Below, piece after piece: positions 7,701 through 15,172 of a stretch of DNA of 17,463 nucleotides (positions are counted from its first letter, which is position 1; each line of letters begins with the position of its first letter). This DNA comes from Amoebophrya sp. AT5.2 (Eukaryota; Sar; Dinophyceae; Syndiniales; Amoebophryaceae). The notes under the pieces are model-generated. The model saw only the letters and a program-made list of their open reading frames with translations, did not search any database and was not told the origin of the DNA. A program made the position numbers and the translations under genes. Where the stretch lies: contig RXOD01004883.1 of assembly GCA_005223375.1 (NCBI GenBank), positions 1 to 17,463 on the forward strand, in the 5' to 3' direction.

Positions 7701-10700
7701 AGAAGCGGAAACAGGTGAGCAGATTGGGGCGGGAGATCTCGTCGTGGACGCCGCTCAGGGGCAGGCCTTCGCGAATCACTACGAGGTACTTTCAGCATTC
7801 TGAAAACTTATAAATGCAGCTCTATGTTGCGACTTCAGAGTAGTTTTTTCGTCCCGGCCACTGCGAAAGTACCTACCTGGATGTCCTCGTCACATGTCAA
7901 CGCAGAAAGTAACCGCAGGTTCTTGGAGCACCGGTGGGTGCAGGGAAGAGCGAATTGGAGTCCGCGTACACTAAAGCGGTTACGGCTGAAAAGCGCGGAG
8001 ATGTACTCTCGGAGCAACAGCGACAGAAACTGGATGAAGCGTGCGAAACACTGTGCGAGAGCCAGGACGTGCGAAAAACGTACTGCAAGTAGGTCATGGA
8101 ATCTGTAAAACGGTTTACACGATTGTATATTATGTTAGTTGTAGTTCTTGTAGAGTAACCTGAACGCCGTGAAACTCGAGTCGATGTACAACAAAGTCGC
8201 AATTATATCACCACTAATATGTATAATGCTCACCAAGAACTACATAAGGATAAACGCCACGCGCAGTTGAATTGCCTGCGCATCGACGGCCCTGAATTCA
8301 TTTCATTCCCATGCATGACGACGACATCCGAAGAAATGTACGGGAGCCGAAGACGTCGATCGTCCTCGAAATGCCGTCGTTACCGGAGGGTGTGAGCGGA
8401 CGATCGATTGTCGTGTCACGATCGATTGTCGTGTCTCTCGATCAGGGATTGATTGGACTAGGTTTTTATCGTTCATCAGTGGTACTCAGCCTGGTGGACG
8501 TGGAGGCGGATATGGATTTCTTTGGAACGGTCACTTAGGCAGGACTAGTAGTTCGATCGCAACGAACTCGTGATAGATTGATCGTTGAATGACTCAGAAA
8601 AGCCGTGGCAATCAAGGTCGTTGGTTCATCTTGATCTTCGTCTCCAGGCTGTGCTCTCCCGCAGGTATGACCAGAAATGGTTTTTGGAACTCGGACTGAA
8701 GTCGCATCGCGAGGAGAAGCCAGACAAGCTTCCGTCCGCACCCGCAGCCTCGAAGGAACCTAGCGAGGCTCGAGCCGGCGAGGAAGTCGAGGCGGTGGTT
8801 CCGCAGGGTGGATCATTCTTGGATAACGAGCGCGGCAGTAGCGACCCCCCCACGGACTTCGAGGCCGAACCCCCATCGCCTCCACAGCTCGACGTTGCAT
8901 CGGAGAAAAAGGCCCCGTTGGATCTTCCCAGAGCCCCTCCCGCCGAACAGGAGCACAATTTCTCTGAGCAGAAAAGCGACGCCGGGTCATCTTCATCTGC
9001 CGGGGAAGACGAGATCAACATGCCTTCGTCCACCAAGAAGCGACCGGACGGCGCGCGAAAAGGCGTGTCTGCGGCGCTCAAGCCGGTGAAGGTTGCGAAG
9101 ACGACCGCGGCGACATCAACATCCGCTGCATCATCCGCACTGGCCAAGGAAGCAGCAGTCGTTTTGACTGGGGGGAACAAGGACAACGAGAACGAGGATT
9201 TCGACGCGGATGTTGAAGAGCACTCGGAGAGCCGTGAGCTGGACGCCATTCTGGCGGCTGATGACGGGAAATTTGTGAACTACTACGTCGTGCTCGGGGT
9301 CGCGCCGAACACGACGATGCGCGTTCTGAATAGTGCTTACGCGGCCAAGGTGATGGAGTACCACCCGCAGAACGCCGACGGCGGGCGCCCGGATTTGTAC
9401 GAGCTGGTGAACCGGGCGTCGGACGTACTGCTGGAGGACGCCGCGGTTCGTGACGCGTACCACCGCAGATTCGCGTCGGAGCTGGCGGACTGGCGGCTGG
9501 ACTACCTCAAGAAGAGCGCGGCGGCGGCGGCGGAGTCATGCAAGGGTCGACGCGGGAAGCATAAGCAACAGCAAGCTCGTGCGGAGGAAGCGCTGATGGA
9601 CCGGGGGGAAGGGGGGAACGACAAACTTTCCGCGGAGGAACTGCAACAGGTCGCGGAAGACGGCGATGATCTTGGCGCGGGCGAGGATGAAGACGGAGAA
9701 AAACACGACGAAAATTTGGTACTTGTCGAAGGAGGCGGCGAGGAGAGCTCGGAGGAGGAGGCCGATCTGCCGACGGAGGAGGCGCGGCGCGCGGACGTAT
9801 ACACCTTGCGGAACCTTTTTGATGCGTACCTATCTCGTAGCAAGTCCGAGCGTGATTCGTATCTCCGGACGTTGAAGAAGAAGGCACGGATGATGTGGGA
9901 AGCGCACTGCCGGGAGCCCGCAGCGAAATACACGCGGTTCTTGGAGCACTTGCACAGTGTCAAAGAGGAGCGTTTTAAGGCGAAGCAAAGCATTAACTGG
10001 CGGGTAACGTGGGCCAACCGGAAGAAGGAAAAAGAAGCCGCATATCAGAGAGAGTACCTGGCGAAAGGACTACACCCGGAGGAGCTTCTGGTGCCGACGG
10101 CGAAAATCGCGAGCGAAAAAGAAAAGCAAAAGGTACTATGAATGTATGCTTTCTATGCGTAGAAGAAGATCGGGACCGCATTCGCAGCAGTGACTCTCTC
10201 TTCGTTTTTCCTCGAACACCAGCAAAGAACAACGCGAATTTTATTACTTACTTTCACTTCGTCTTCGTCAACAGCTGAAGCAAGAGGAGCTCGGCGACCT
10301 GCTGTCGCTGCGGAACAAGGCCGTGCATTACGGCGACATGCCGACTGGGCAGATCTTCGTTGCGAAGAACCTGCAACGGAAAGAGTGCATGGTAACGAAG
10401 GACCAGGGGTCTTCGAGTATGATGCACGCGACGACCAATCTGCGCACGAAGGAGAAGGTGCGCCTCGAGGAATCCCTGATGCAGGCCCAGTTCGAGGCGC
10501 TCGCGGAGGGAAAGATCGGCCTAGAGGACGCGGCGAAGCAGCTCGAGTGTGCGGAGAAACGGAAGGCGCGAAAAAACCGCATTCAGATCGGCGACATGCC
10601 GATGGCAGCGTTAATGGATGATGATGGCGGGGAGAAGGAGGCGGGACCACTACCTGCGGCAGCGGCGATCATGGACGGTGACGCCGACGAAGGTGGACGC

Positions 10701-12679
10701 ACTGGTCGCGCCGCACGACGGGTACTTGAATGGCAAAGGAAAAAGAACTAAATAGTGTGGTTGAAGTTCTTCTTGTCGGTCGGAGGTGGAGCTCAACTTT
10801 AGGTGGTGGATAAGGCAGCGACAGCAAGCAACACCGAATTTACGTTGATACAAATCAGCCTGCAGACCAGCCAGCGGAACAGCAGGAAGGAGAGCTCGTC
10901 GTCGCGGAAACCAAGGTGCCGAAGACCACAACGAGTCGCCACCGCGCCTACACCGTGGACGGCAAACTGTTCGCCAAGTACAAGACCATCGAAAATTTTG
11001 GGTGCGGCCCGCGGCTGAAGGTGACAGCATTGAACTTGAGGGACGTCTGCGCGAGTGATGAGGACTGCTACCGGAAACATCTGGCGTTCAAGAAACTGGT
11101 GCTGAAGCTGAAGGACGCGGTTAAGGGTATCTTGGAAGATCCGCTTCGGCGGAGGGACTGCGTCCACAAAGAGGAGGTGATGCGGCTGGAGGAGGTGTTT
11201 CATCAAGGCCTGACCGCGATCGGCCTGCCGCCCGCAAACGCGGCGTTGTCCTGTGTACCAGAAGGTGGGAAAAAAGCGAGCGCTGCCGGAGACGTCGACA
11301 TGCCGGACGCGGAAACCGGTGAGGTGGATCCCGTTTTGGCGGCAAATCCAAACGCGAGTACCACGAGCAAAAGTGCTGGTTTTGCCTCCGGCACTGAGGA
11401 GGGCAACACTGACAAGCTGCAGCTTACTTTTACGGCGATCATGGCGCCGTACTGCGGTGCTATCGTAGCGACCACCGAGGAGTTCCGCGACGAGTACGTC
11501 TGGTCGACCGAGTCGCTGGTGCAGGCGTTCTGGTGGAGTCGTATCACTGCGGACGAGATGCTCGAGCAGATGGACAAGGAAGCCGACGGAGACGAGAACT
11601 ACGTGCCCGCCACGATGCCGCTGTTCCGGACCGACCGACTCACGCTGGCGGAGGTGGAGGCGAAAAAGCAACTCCGAGCGCAGGCGTACAACGACGCTTT
11701 GAACCGGAATCGCGTGAAAGCGGGACTGGAGCCGTTTTCTGTGCTGGAGAATGCGTACGAAAAGTGCGCAGGGCAAACGACGGGCACAAATCCGTTGTAT
11801 CCGGACAACAAGCGCTCGGCAGTCGACCAAGAAAAGCTCGCGAAAGAGGTAGCAGGGGAGAAGCTCGCCAGAAGCGCTTTCCAAGCCCTGGGGGAAAATC
11901 TGGACGACGAGTGGCAGAAGAAATTTCCGGAGAAAATTGCCGGAGGGGGCACGAAAATAAAAAGCGGCGGGGCGTTTGATGGTGGTGAGACTGAGCAAGG
12001 CGGCGGCAGCGGTAAAAACGGGGACATGGGGGGATGGATCTTCAAGGACGACATCGTGGGCGACGGCAAGAAGGAGCTGGTAACGGGCCCAGCTTGGAAT
12101 GTGGGGGGCTTGCGGAGAAAAACCGTGGAGTGGGAACCGGTGGACGCGAACAAGTACGCTTCGCGTTTGGTGCTCGACGAGGAGACGGGTGAGTTGGTGG
12201 AGGTGCCCGCAAACGAAGTGCCGGAGGACGATCCCTACTGTCTGAAAAAGATGGGGCTCACCGCCGCCGGCGCGTTTGAAGAGTTCGCAGAATTCGAAAA
12301 CTACGTGGAGGCCCTGGTCGCGGCGGGCCCTGTGGGGGATGCGGTAGTTGGGGACGAGGACGACCTCGAAGAGGGCGGTCTTTTTCATGACGAGCACGAA
12401 AACGAGGAGAAACCGAAGAGAGGCCGTAAGGCAACGGCAGGTGGGCGAAACTCAACTGCGGGGTGCAAGTCTACAGCGGGACGGCAATCAACCGCGGGAC
12501 GTAAGTCTGCCGCGGGCCGAAAGTCAACTGGTGCGGGGCGCAAGTCAATTGCGGGGAGCAAGGCGACAGTCCGAAAGTCGACCACGGTCGTACAAGAAGG
12601 AAAAACTGCGGAGGAAAAAAGATCTTACAAGCGGAAATCGGAGGTAGCGAAGCAGCCTGGTTCCAAGAAAAAGAAGTAA
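4753..12679 (+). CDS. Giant protein with five degenerate J-like (DnaJ-type) domains; six exons proposed
   Basis: Proposed exons: 4753-6039, 6421-7785, 7919-8079, 8665-10132, 10275-10721 and 10859-12679, giving ~2,182 residues with all phases consistent. J-like domains fall near residues 37-103, 221-287, 374-449, 879-950 and 1140-1215. Each has a Y-[YE]-x-[VL]-L opening (DYYAVLGL, DYYELLDI, NHYEVLDL, NHYEVLGA, NYYVVLGV), a helix II, and an A-x(n)-L/V-x-E-[ND/S]...R-x-x-Y-[DH] ending. The catalytic His-Pro-Asp is absent from all five (Asn-Pro-Met in J1, His-Pro-Gln in J5, unrecognisable in J2-J4), so Hsp70 stimulation is unlikely; scaffolding is an inference. Linkers are acidic or Lys/Arg/Ser-rich. 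Exon 2 holds repeats of KTPRRSQGRKST and three basic Tyr-centred repeats. Exon 6 (YTVDGKLFAKYKTIENFG onward) is unrecognised and ends in Ala-Gly-Arg-Lys-Ser-Thr repeats. Nuclear location is inferred from basic clusters. The exon 1-2 border and exon 6 acceptor are uncertain; splitting into two genes cannot be excluded. Confidence 0.65.
4861..5061 (+). other. J-like domain 1 (Asn-Pro-Met in place of His-Pro-Asp)
   Basis: Residues 37-103. It opens LDYYAVLGLQRDADVGQI, as in canonical DnaJ proteins (DYY-x-V-L-G), with helix II ILKACFEKEM, then Asn-Pro-Met (4948-4956) where His-Pro-Asp should be, and ends with RTLCENPITRKAYDDQL, the usual helix III/IV boundary with Lys-x-x-Tyr-Asp. It is the most canonical N-terminal half of the five. 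Confidence 0.8.
5413..5613 (+). other. J-like domain 2 (no His-Pro-Asp)
   Basis: Residues 221-287. Opening LVDYYELLDIDETSTLGEL, helix II QSAHAELTANL, an acidic loop in place of the HPD loop, and helix III/IV LADCYASVCESDARRMQYDE. It follows a ~120-residue basic Ala/Lys/Ser-rich linker and precedes an acidic one (~325-372). Confidence 0.75.
5872..6480 (+). other. J-like domain 3, split by an intron
   Basis: Opening NFVNHYEVLDLPPDASADDV, helix II LAAYTELVTLC, no HPD. Helix III ATAVCAAWKVLGED ends at 6039; the domain resumes at 6421 with EDLRAAYDLQYADELEAY. Joining these two gives exactly the 12-residue spacing (L-x-E-[DN/S]-x-x-x-R-x-x-Y-[DH]) seen in domains 1, 2, 4 and 5, which is the main evidence for the intron position. 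Confidence 0.7.
6040..6420 (+). other. Intron 1 region (borders ambiguous, GAC triplet at both ends)
   Basis: The region interrupts J-like domain 3 and carries a stop codon in the upstream frame at 6235-6237. The domain-exact join leaves a GAC at both borders (6037-6039, 6418-6420), so the intron could be read as GT...AC or AC...AG. Canonical alternatives are one GT-AG intron at 6047-6418 (adds three residues), GTAAGT at 6182 to AG at 6418 with the earlier part translated, or two introns around a 22-nt microexon (6160-6181). A 14-bp direct repeat CGACCCTCACTCAC occurs at 6122-6135 and 6382-6395, in front of two acceptor-like ends. An 8-bp inverted repeat (6050-6057, 6400-6407) lies near the ends. 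Confidence 0.6.
6742..7464 (+). repeat. Three basic Tyr-centred repeats and KTPRRSQGRKST repeats in exon 2
   Basis: Related ~25-30-residue units start near 6742 (LTEAELAEKREYFRRAYQKR), 7045 (VSADVLRNREACSRYYWRKK) and 7378 (LTDEEKRERARAAQRRYLAR): a short polar/acidic lead, then an Arg-rich helix around one or two Tyr. A second family, KTPRRSQGRKST, occurs at 7210-7245 and 7267-7302 (as ...QVRKST), with a third copy just past this span at 7501-7536. The 81-base blocks 7165-7245 and 7456-7536 differ at about nine positions. Thr-Pro-Arg-Arg resembles proline-directed kinase sites. Confidence 0.75.
7786..7918 (+). other. Intron 2, GTACTT...GCAG, with terminal inverted repeats
   Basis: 133 bases, phase 0, splitting NHYE|VLG of J-like domain 4. 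TACTTTCAGCATT at 7787-7799 is inverted at 7899-7911 (AACGCAGAAAGTA), matching at 11 of 13 positions. The arms lie one base inside the donor and seven bases before the end of the intron. The stop codon TGA at 7801-7803 shows that the region cannot be read through. Confidence 0.8.
7919..8079 (+). CDS. Short exon 3 of the J-like gene (completes domain 4)
   Basis: 161 bases, not obvious as an independent reading frame because no ATG opens it and a TAG follows at 8092-8094. It encodes VLGAPVGAGKSELESAYTKA through CETLCESQDVRKT, which fits between the upstream NHYE and the downstream YDQKW. It is bounded by an ACCGCAG acceptor and a GTACTG donor. Confidence 0.75.
8080..8664 (+). other. Intron 3, GTACTG...CGCAG
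   Basis: 585 bases, phase 2, joining RKT|YDQKW. It is the longest intron and AT-richer than the flanking exons at its 5' side. The acceptor CTCTCCCGCAG is pyrimidine-rich. It contains a perfect 18-bp tandem repeat. An open stretch at 8311-8538 inside it has no recognisable content. An unrecognised internal exon is possible. Confidence 0.7.
8400..8435 (+). repeat. Perfect 18-bp tandem repeat (2 copies) in intron 3
   Basis: Unit acgatcgattgtcgtgtc at 8400-8417 and 8418-8435, identical copies. The CGATCGAT core is self-complementary, so each copy can pair with itself or its neighbour. Confidence 0.9.
9269..9495 (+). other. J-like domain 5 (His-Pro-Gln in place of His-Pro-Asp)
   Basis: Residues ~1140-1215. 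Opening KFVNYYVVLGVAPNTTMRVL, helix II NSAYAAKVMEY, then His-Pro-Gln-Asn at 9362-9373, and helix III/IV YELVNRASDVLLEDAAVRDA with YHRRF. The Asp-to-Gln change at the third triad position is the type of substitution known to abolish Hsp70 stimulation in J proteins. It is the only domain that keeps His-Pro and it is not interrupted by an intron. Confidence 0.8.
10133..10274 (+). other. Intron 4, GTACTA...ACAG
   Basis: 142 bases, phase 0, between ...EKEKQK and LKQEELGDLLSLRNKAVHYG. The upstream frame hits TGA at 10139-10141, just inside the intron. The acceptor follows the TC-rich tract CGTCTTCGTCAACAG. No clear terminal inverted repeat. Confidence 0.75.
10722..10858 (+). other. Intron 5, GTACTT...TCAG (acceptor uncertain)
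   Basis: The donor GGGTACTTG sits after ...GRAARR, in phase 0; read-through would stop at 10749-10751. Downstream, the coding frame is open from 10814. Phase-0 acceptors are ATCAG at 10854-10858 (exon starts PADQPAEQQEGELVV) and ACCAG at 10866-10870 (exon starts PAEQQEGELVV); I prefer the first. The intron would be 137 or 149 bases. Confidence 0.6.
12422..12586 (+). repeat. Basic Ala-Gly-[Arg/Lys]-Lys-Ser-Thr repeat tail
   Basis: The C-terminal ~50 residues before the last 25 are about seven imperfect 5-7-residue units of the type T/S-A-G-R-K-S (GRKATAGGRNSTAGCKSTAG, then further units). Such Lys/Arg/Ser/Ala-rich tails resemble linker-histone-like or nucleolar tails and could bind nucleic acid. 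It follows an acidic stretch (EDDLEEGG...DEHENEEKPK). Confidence 0.85.
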
Positions 12680-13339
12680 GGGTGGTAATGCAAATTTTTG
12701 CGAGCAAGAATGAATTTGGAATTGGATGTGTAGTTCGGTAGACATGATAAACGAATTTGAATACTACACTGACTGGAATGACGTAGTCTTGGCTTTACGG
12801 CAATCAATGTACCAAATAACCACGTGCAGTAGCAGTAGCCCAACATGTACTATTTTGCAGCTTTTTCGGCGTGCTCTATCAATAATCGATGTAGAAAATT
12901 GGTTCTTTACGAACTTCGTTTGAATCAAAGCTGATGGATTAAAGGCTGAATAAATACCCCATCCATGTTGAATAAATACCCACGTCTCAACCGAAAACGT
13001 TGCACGTAGATTTGAATCATGTCGCTTGAAGTCTACGCTGTGTGCGTGAGTCCCACCTGAACCCAGCATTAACGGACCTGCACCACAAAGCGTCTGAAAG
13101 ACAGAGTAGATGTGCGAAAACAAAACTCACTCATCGATGACACACCATGTGGATTGCGCCCTGAGCCTGGCTTCATCTTGTGGCACGTGCTCAAGTGAGG
13201 CTCGATCTGTGGGAAGTCCATGATCAGCATCAGCATCGTCTCCAGAATCATGACGCCCGTATAGTTCATTCGTAATCTGCACCTGCTAAGTAGCTCAACA
13301 AGAGCGTTCTTTACCTACGGGAACCAACGACCGAGCGCG
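12680..13339. other. Intergenic stretch, AT-richer, with short direct repeats
   Basis: 660 bases without a supported gene. Composition is more AT-rich than in the genes on either side. It contains TGAATAAATACCC twice (12947-12959 and 12969-12981); the AATAAA inside might act in 3' end formation of the J-like gene, but it lies ~270 bases past the stop. No tRNA-like structure seen. Confidence 0.6.
12947..12981 (+). repeat. 13-bp direct repeat, 22-bp period
   Basis: TGAATAAATACCC at 12947-12959 and 12969-12981, exactly two copies 22 bases apart. Each holds an AATAAA hexamer. Function unknown. Confidence 0.85.
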
Positions 13340-15172
13340 ATGGCGTTTGTGTGTGTCCAAAACGGATGCCTTGTGGTGTTGCTGGCTGGGTTGTTTGTCT
13401 TCAACACGCGGCGCGCGTACCACGGAAAGGGACCACGCCGCTTTCACGGCTGCACAGCGGCGCGGATACCAGAGAGAAAAAGCGCCGCCCCCGAGGAGGT
13501 GCGGGTCGACGCCGCGCTCGAGCGCACCACCCTCGAGCCCACGGTCACGCCGCCGCCCACCTCCCGGACAACTTCTACTCTCGGAACTAGCTCCTCGGAG
13601 GTGGTCACTTCAGGACGACCTCCCTCTCCCGTAGGGCAGGTGGCGACGTCCACCTCCACCTTGCCTCCCGGGCCCTCCTCGGCGCTGGAGGACCAGTACT
13701 ACGTGTCTCCCGACGGAGTACTGCGCGAGGAACACTGCACGGGGGATTACGTCGGCGAGGGCGACAAGGTGGCGCTCTCCTCCCTCCACGACCTCCGGTC
13801 CCAGCAGCACGTGATCGGGCCCGTATCCTACGGACGGACGTCGATTGCACCGCACGCCGAGATCGCGACCTACGTGCCCGGCATCGACGACAACTTCGTG
13901 TCCTCCGGCATCCTGCGCGACGGCTGCTGGGAGTGCGGCCTGGTGAACCTAGTGAAGAACGCGGTGCAGAAGTACCCCGCAGCCTTTTTCCTGGACGCGG
14001 GCGCGAACCTGGGGATGTACTCACTCACCGTCGCGGGCATGAAGCGCCAGGTGTTCGCGTTCGAGCCGTTCTTCACGACCCGCATCCGCCTCTGCAAGAG
14101 CATTCAGCGCAACGGTTTCCACCAATACCTGCACCTGTTCCGGAAGGGGCTGTCCCGGGAGAACGGGAAGAAGTTCGAGTTTCGGGGCATGAGCAACAAA
14201 AACCCCGGGGGCGTGAGCATCAACGAAGCGCCCGGAGGAGGGGGGATACTGGCGCAGCTGGGAGGAGGAGGAAAATTTCCAAAGCACGAAGAAGGCGTCA
14301 CGTGGGCGGAGTCGATCCGCCTCTCCGATTACCTGGACGTGTTCGCGTCGAAGCAGATTTTGCCGGGTGCGGACATGGTGATGAAGATGGACATCGAGGG
14401 CCACGAGTGCCAGGCGGTTGAGGGCATGGCGGACGTGCTGCGGCGGTTCACTCTCCGCTTCGTTCTCATGGAATGGGGCCAGATGTATGGGGACGCAGCC
14501 AAGATGGCTTTGCATCACTTGGATCGTTTCTGTCCGACGATCAAACAGCTGGTGGGGCTGCTGCTGGAAAAAGGCCTGTACCCCTCAACGGTGTCCGGGC
14601 ACCGTCTGAACCCGAGTTATCCCACGCACTGGGACGGCGTCGGCGACGTGGTGTGGGAACCGAATGCCAACCCGCAACCCTTCCCGGAGGACCAGGGGCG
14701 GAACCGTCGAAACCCGAACCCGAACCCTGCCTCACCGCGTAGCAGCGGGGTTCAAAGCAGTGGTCTGAGACCAAACGGAGCCTACCACCCGCACCTCCCG
14801 GCCGAGGTACGGCCCGGGATGACGACGACGCGAGGCTCCCGAGGACAGCAACAAGGTGCAGGCAACCCGTCGAACTCGAATGGAATCATGCGCCGCGACA
14901 TAAGCGGCCGACTGGTGCCGCGGATGAGGAGCCGGGACGAGGGAGTCTTATTCGGAGGAGCAGCCCCACCTGCAGCTGCCACCTCTGGCAAAGCATCGGG
15001 TGGGAGTGCGAATTCGAATCTTTTCGGTGCCGCTGCGACCAGCAGAGGGAATCCGGCTGTGGGGCGAAGCAGAAGAGCACTGCTCGAGCGAATGGCGGAG
15101 GACACGTGGCAGGCAATCGTGCAAAATCACCCCCCAGGAATGCCGATAGTCTGGTCGACCTCGGAGGATTAG
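13340..15172 (+). CDS. Membrane-anchored FkbM-family methyltransferase
   Basis: 610 residues, single exon. Residues ~8-22 (NGCLVVLLAGLFVFN), followed by Arg-Arg, look like a type II signal anchor or signal peptide, which suggests action in the secretory pathway or at the cell surface. Residues 23-170 are a Pro/Ser/Thr-rich stem. The methyltransferase core runs ~180-440: SAM-binding motif I FLDAGANLGMYSLTVA (217-232), motif II VFAFEPF (238-244), SIRLSDYLD (325-333) and the FkbM hallmark MDIEGHE with the following EGM (350-363). FkbM enzymes are SAM-dependent O-methyltransferases, often acting on sugars, polyketides or lipids; the substrate here is unknown. A Gly-rich loop (~290-312) is inserted before SIRLSDYL. 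The last ~165 residues are low-complexity Asn/Pro/Gly/Ser/Arg-rich sequence, ending in a short helix-like ALLERMAEDTWQAIVQ. No intron is needed. Confidence 0.85.
   Translation: MAFVCVQNGCLVVLLAGLFVFNTRRAYHGKGPRRFHGCTAARIPERKSAAPEEVRVDAALERTTLEPTVTPPPTSRTTSTLGTSSSEVVTSGRPPSPVGQVATSTSTLPPGPSSALEDQYYVSPDGVLREEHCTGDYVGEGDKVALSSLHDLRSQQHVIGPVSYGRTSIAPHAEIATYVPGIDDNFVSSGILRDGCWECGLVNLVKNAVQKYPAAFFLDAGANLGMYSLTVAGMKRQVFAFEPFFTTRIRLCKSIQRNGFHQYLHLFRKGLSRENGKKFEFRGMSNKNPGGVSINEAPGGGGILAQLGGGGKFPKHEEGVTWAESIRLSDYLDVFASKQILPGADMVMKMDIEGHECQAVEGMADVLRRFTLRFVLMEWGQMYGDAAKMALHHLDRFCPTIKQLVGLLLEKGLYPSTVSGHRLNPSYPTHWDGVGDVVWEPNANPQPFPEDQGRNRRNPNPNPASPRSSGVQSSGLRPNGAYHPHLPAEVRPGMTTTRGSRGQQQGAGNPSNSNGIMRRDISGRLVPRMRSRDEGVLFGGAAPPAAATSGKASGGSANSNLFGAAATSRGNPAVGRSRRALLERMAEDTWQAIVQNHPPGMPIVWSTSED

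Larger units (their letters stand above)
7768..8700 (+). other. J-like domain 4, split by two introns
   Basis: Assembled from three exons: FANHYE (ends 7785), then VLGAPVGAGKSELESAYTKA ... LDEACETLCESQDVRKT (7919-8079), then YDQKWFLELGL (from 8665). After joining, the domain has the same NHYEVLG start and L-C-E-S...R-K-x-Y-D end as its neighbours, and the reading phases match (0, then 2). No HPD is present; the helix II-III loop reads VTAEKRGDVLSEQQR. Confidence 0.75.

Noticed and set aside
8311..8538. 75-residue frame inside intron 3
   Set aside because: It includes the 18-bp tandem repeat and has no similarity to the J-like protein; joining 8079 directly to 8665 gives an intact domain.
8626..9249. 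207-residue Ser-rich frame on the - strand
   Set aside because: Shadow of the Ala/Glu/Ser linker coded on the + strand; pure low complexity.
10803..11018. Alternative frame starting near 10800 after a CTTTAG acceptor
   Set aside because: It is in a different frame from the long exon 6 and stops at 11018; phase-0 acceptors at 10858 or 10870 fit the upstream exon.
10799..12397. 532-residue reading frame on the - strand
   Set aside because: It is antisense to exon 6 of the J-like gene; its Arg/Leu/His-rich sequence has no recognisable motif, while the + strand continues in phase with the upstream exons.
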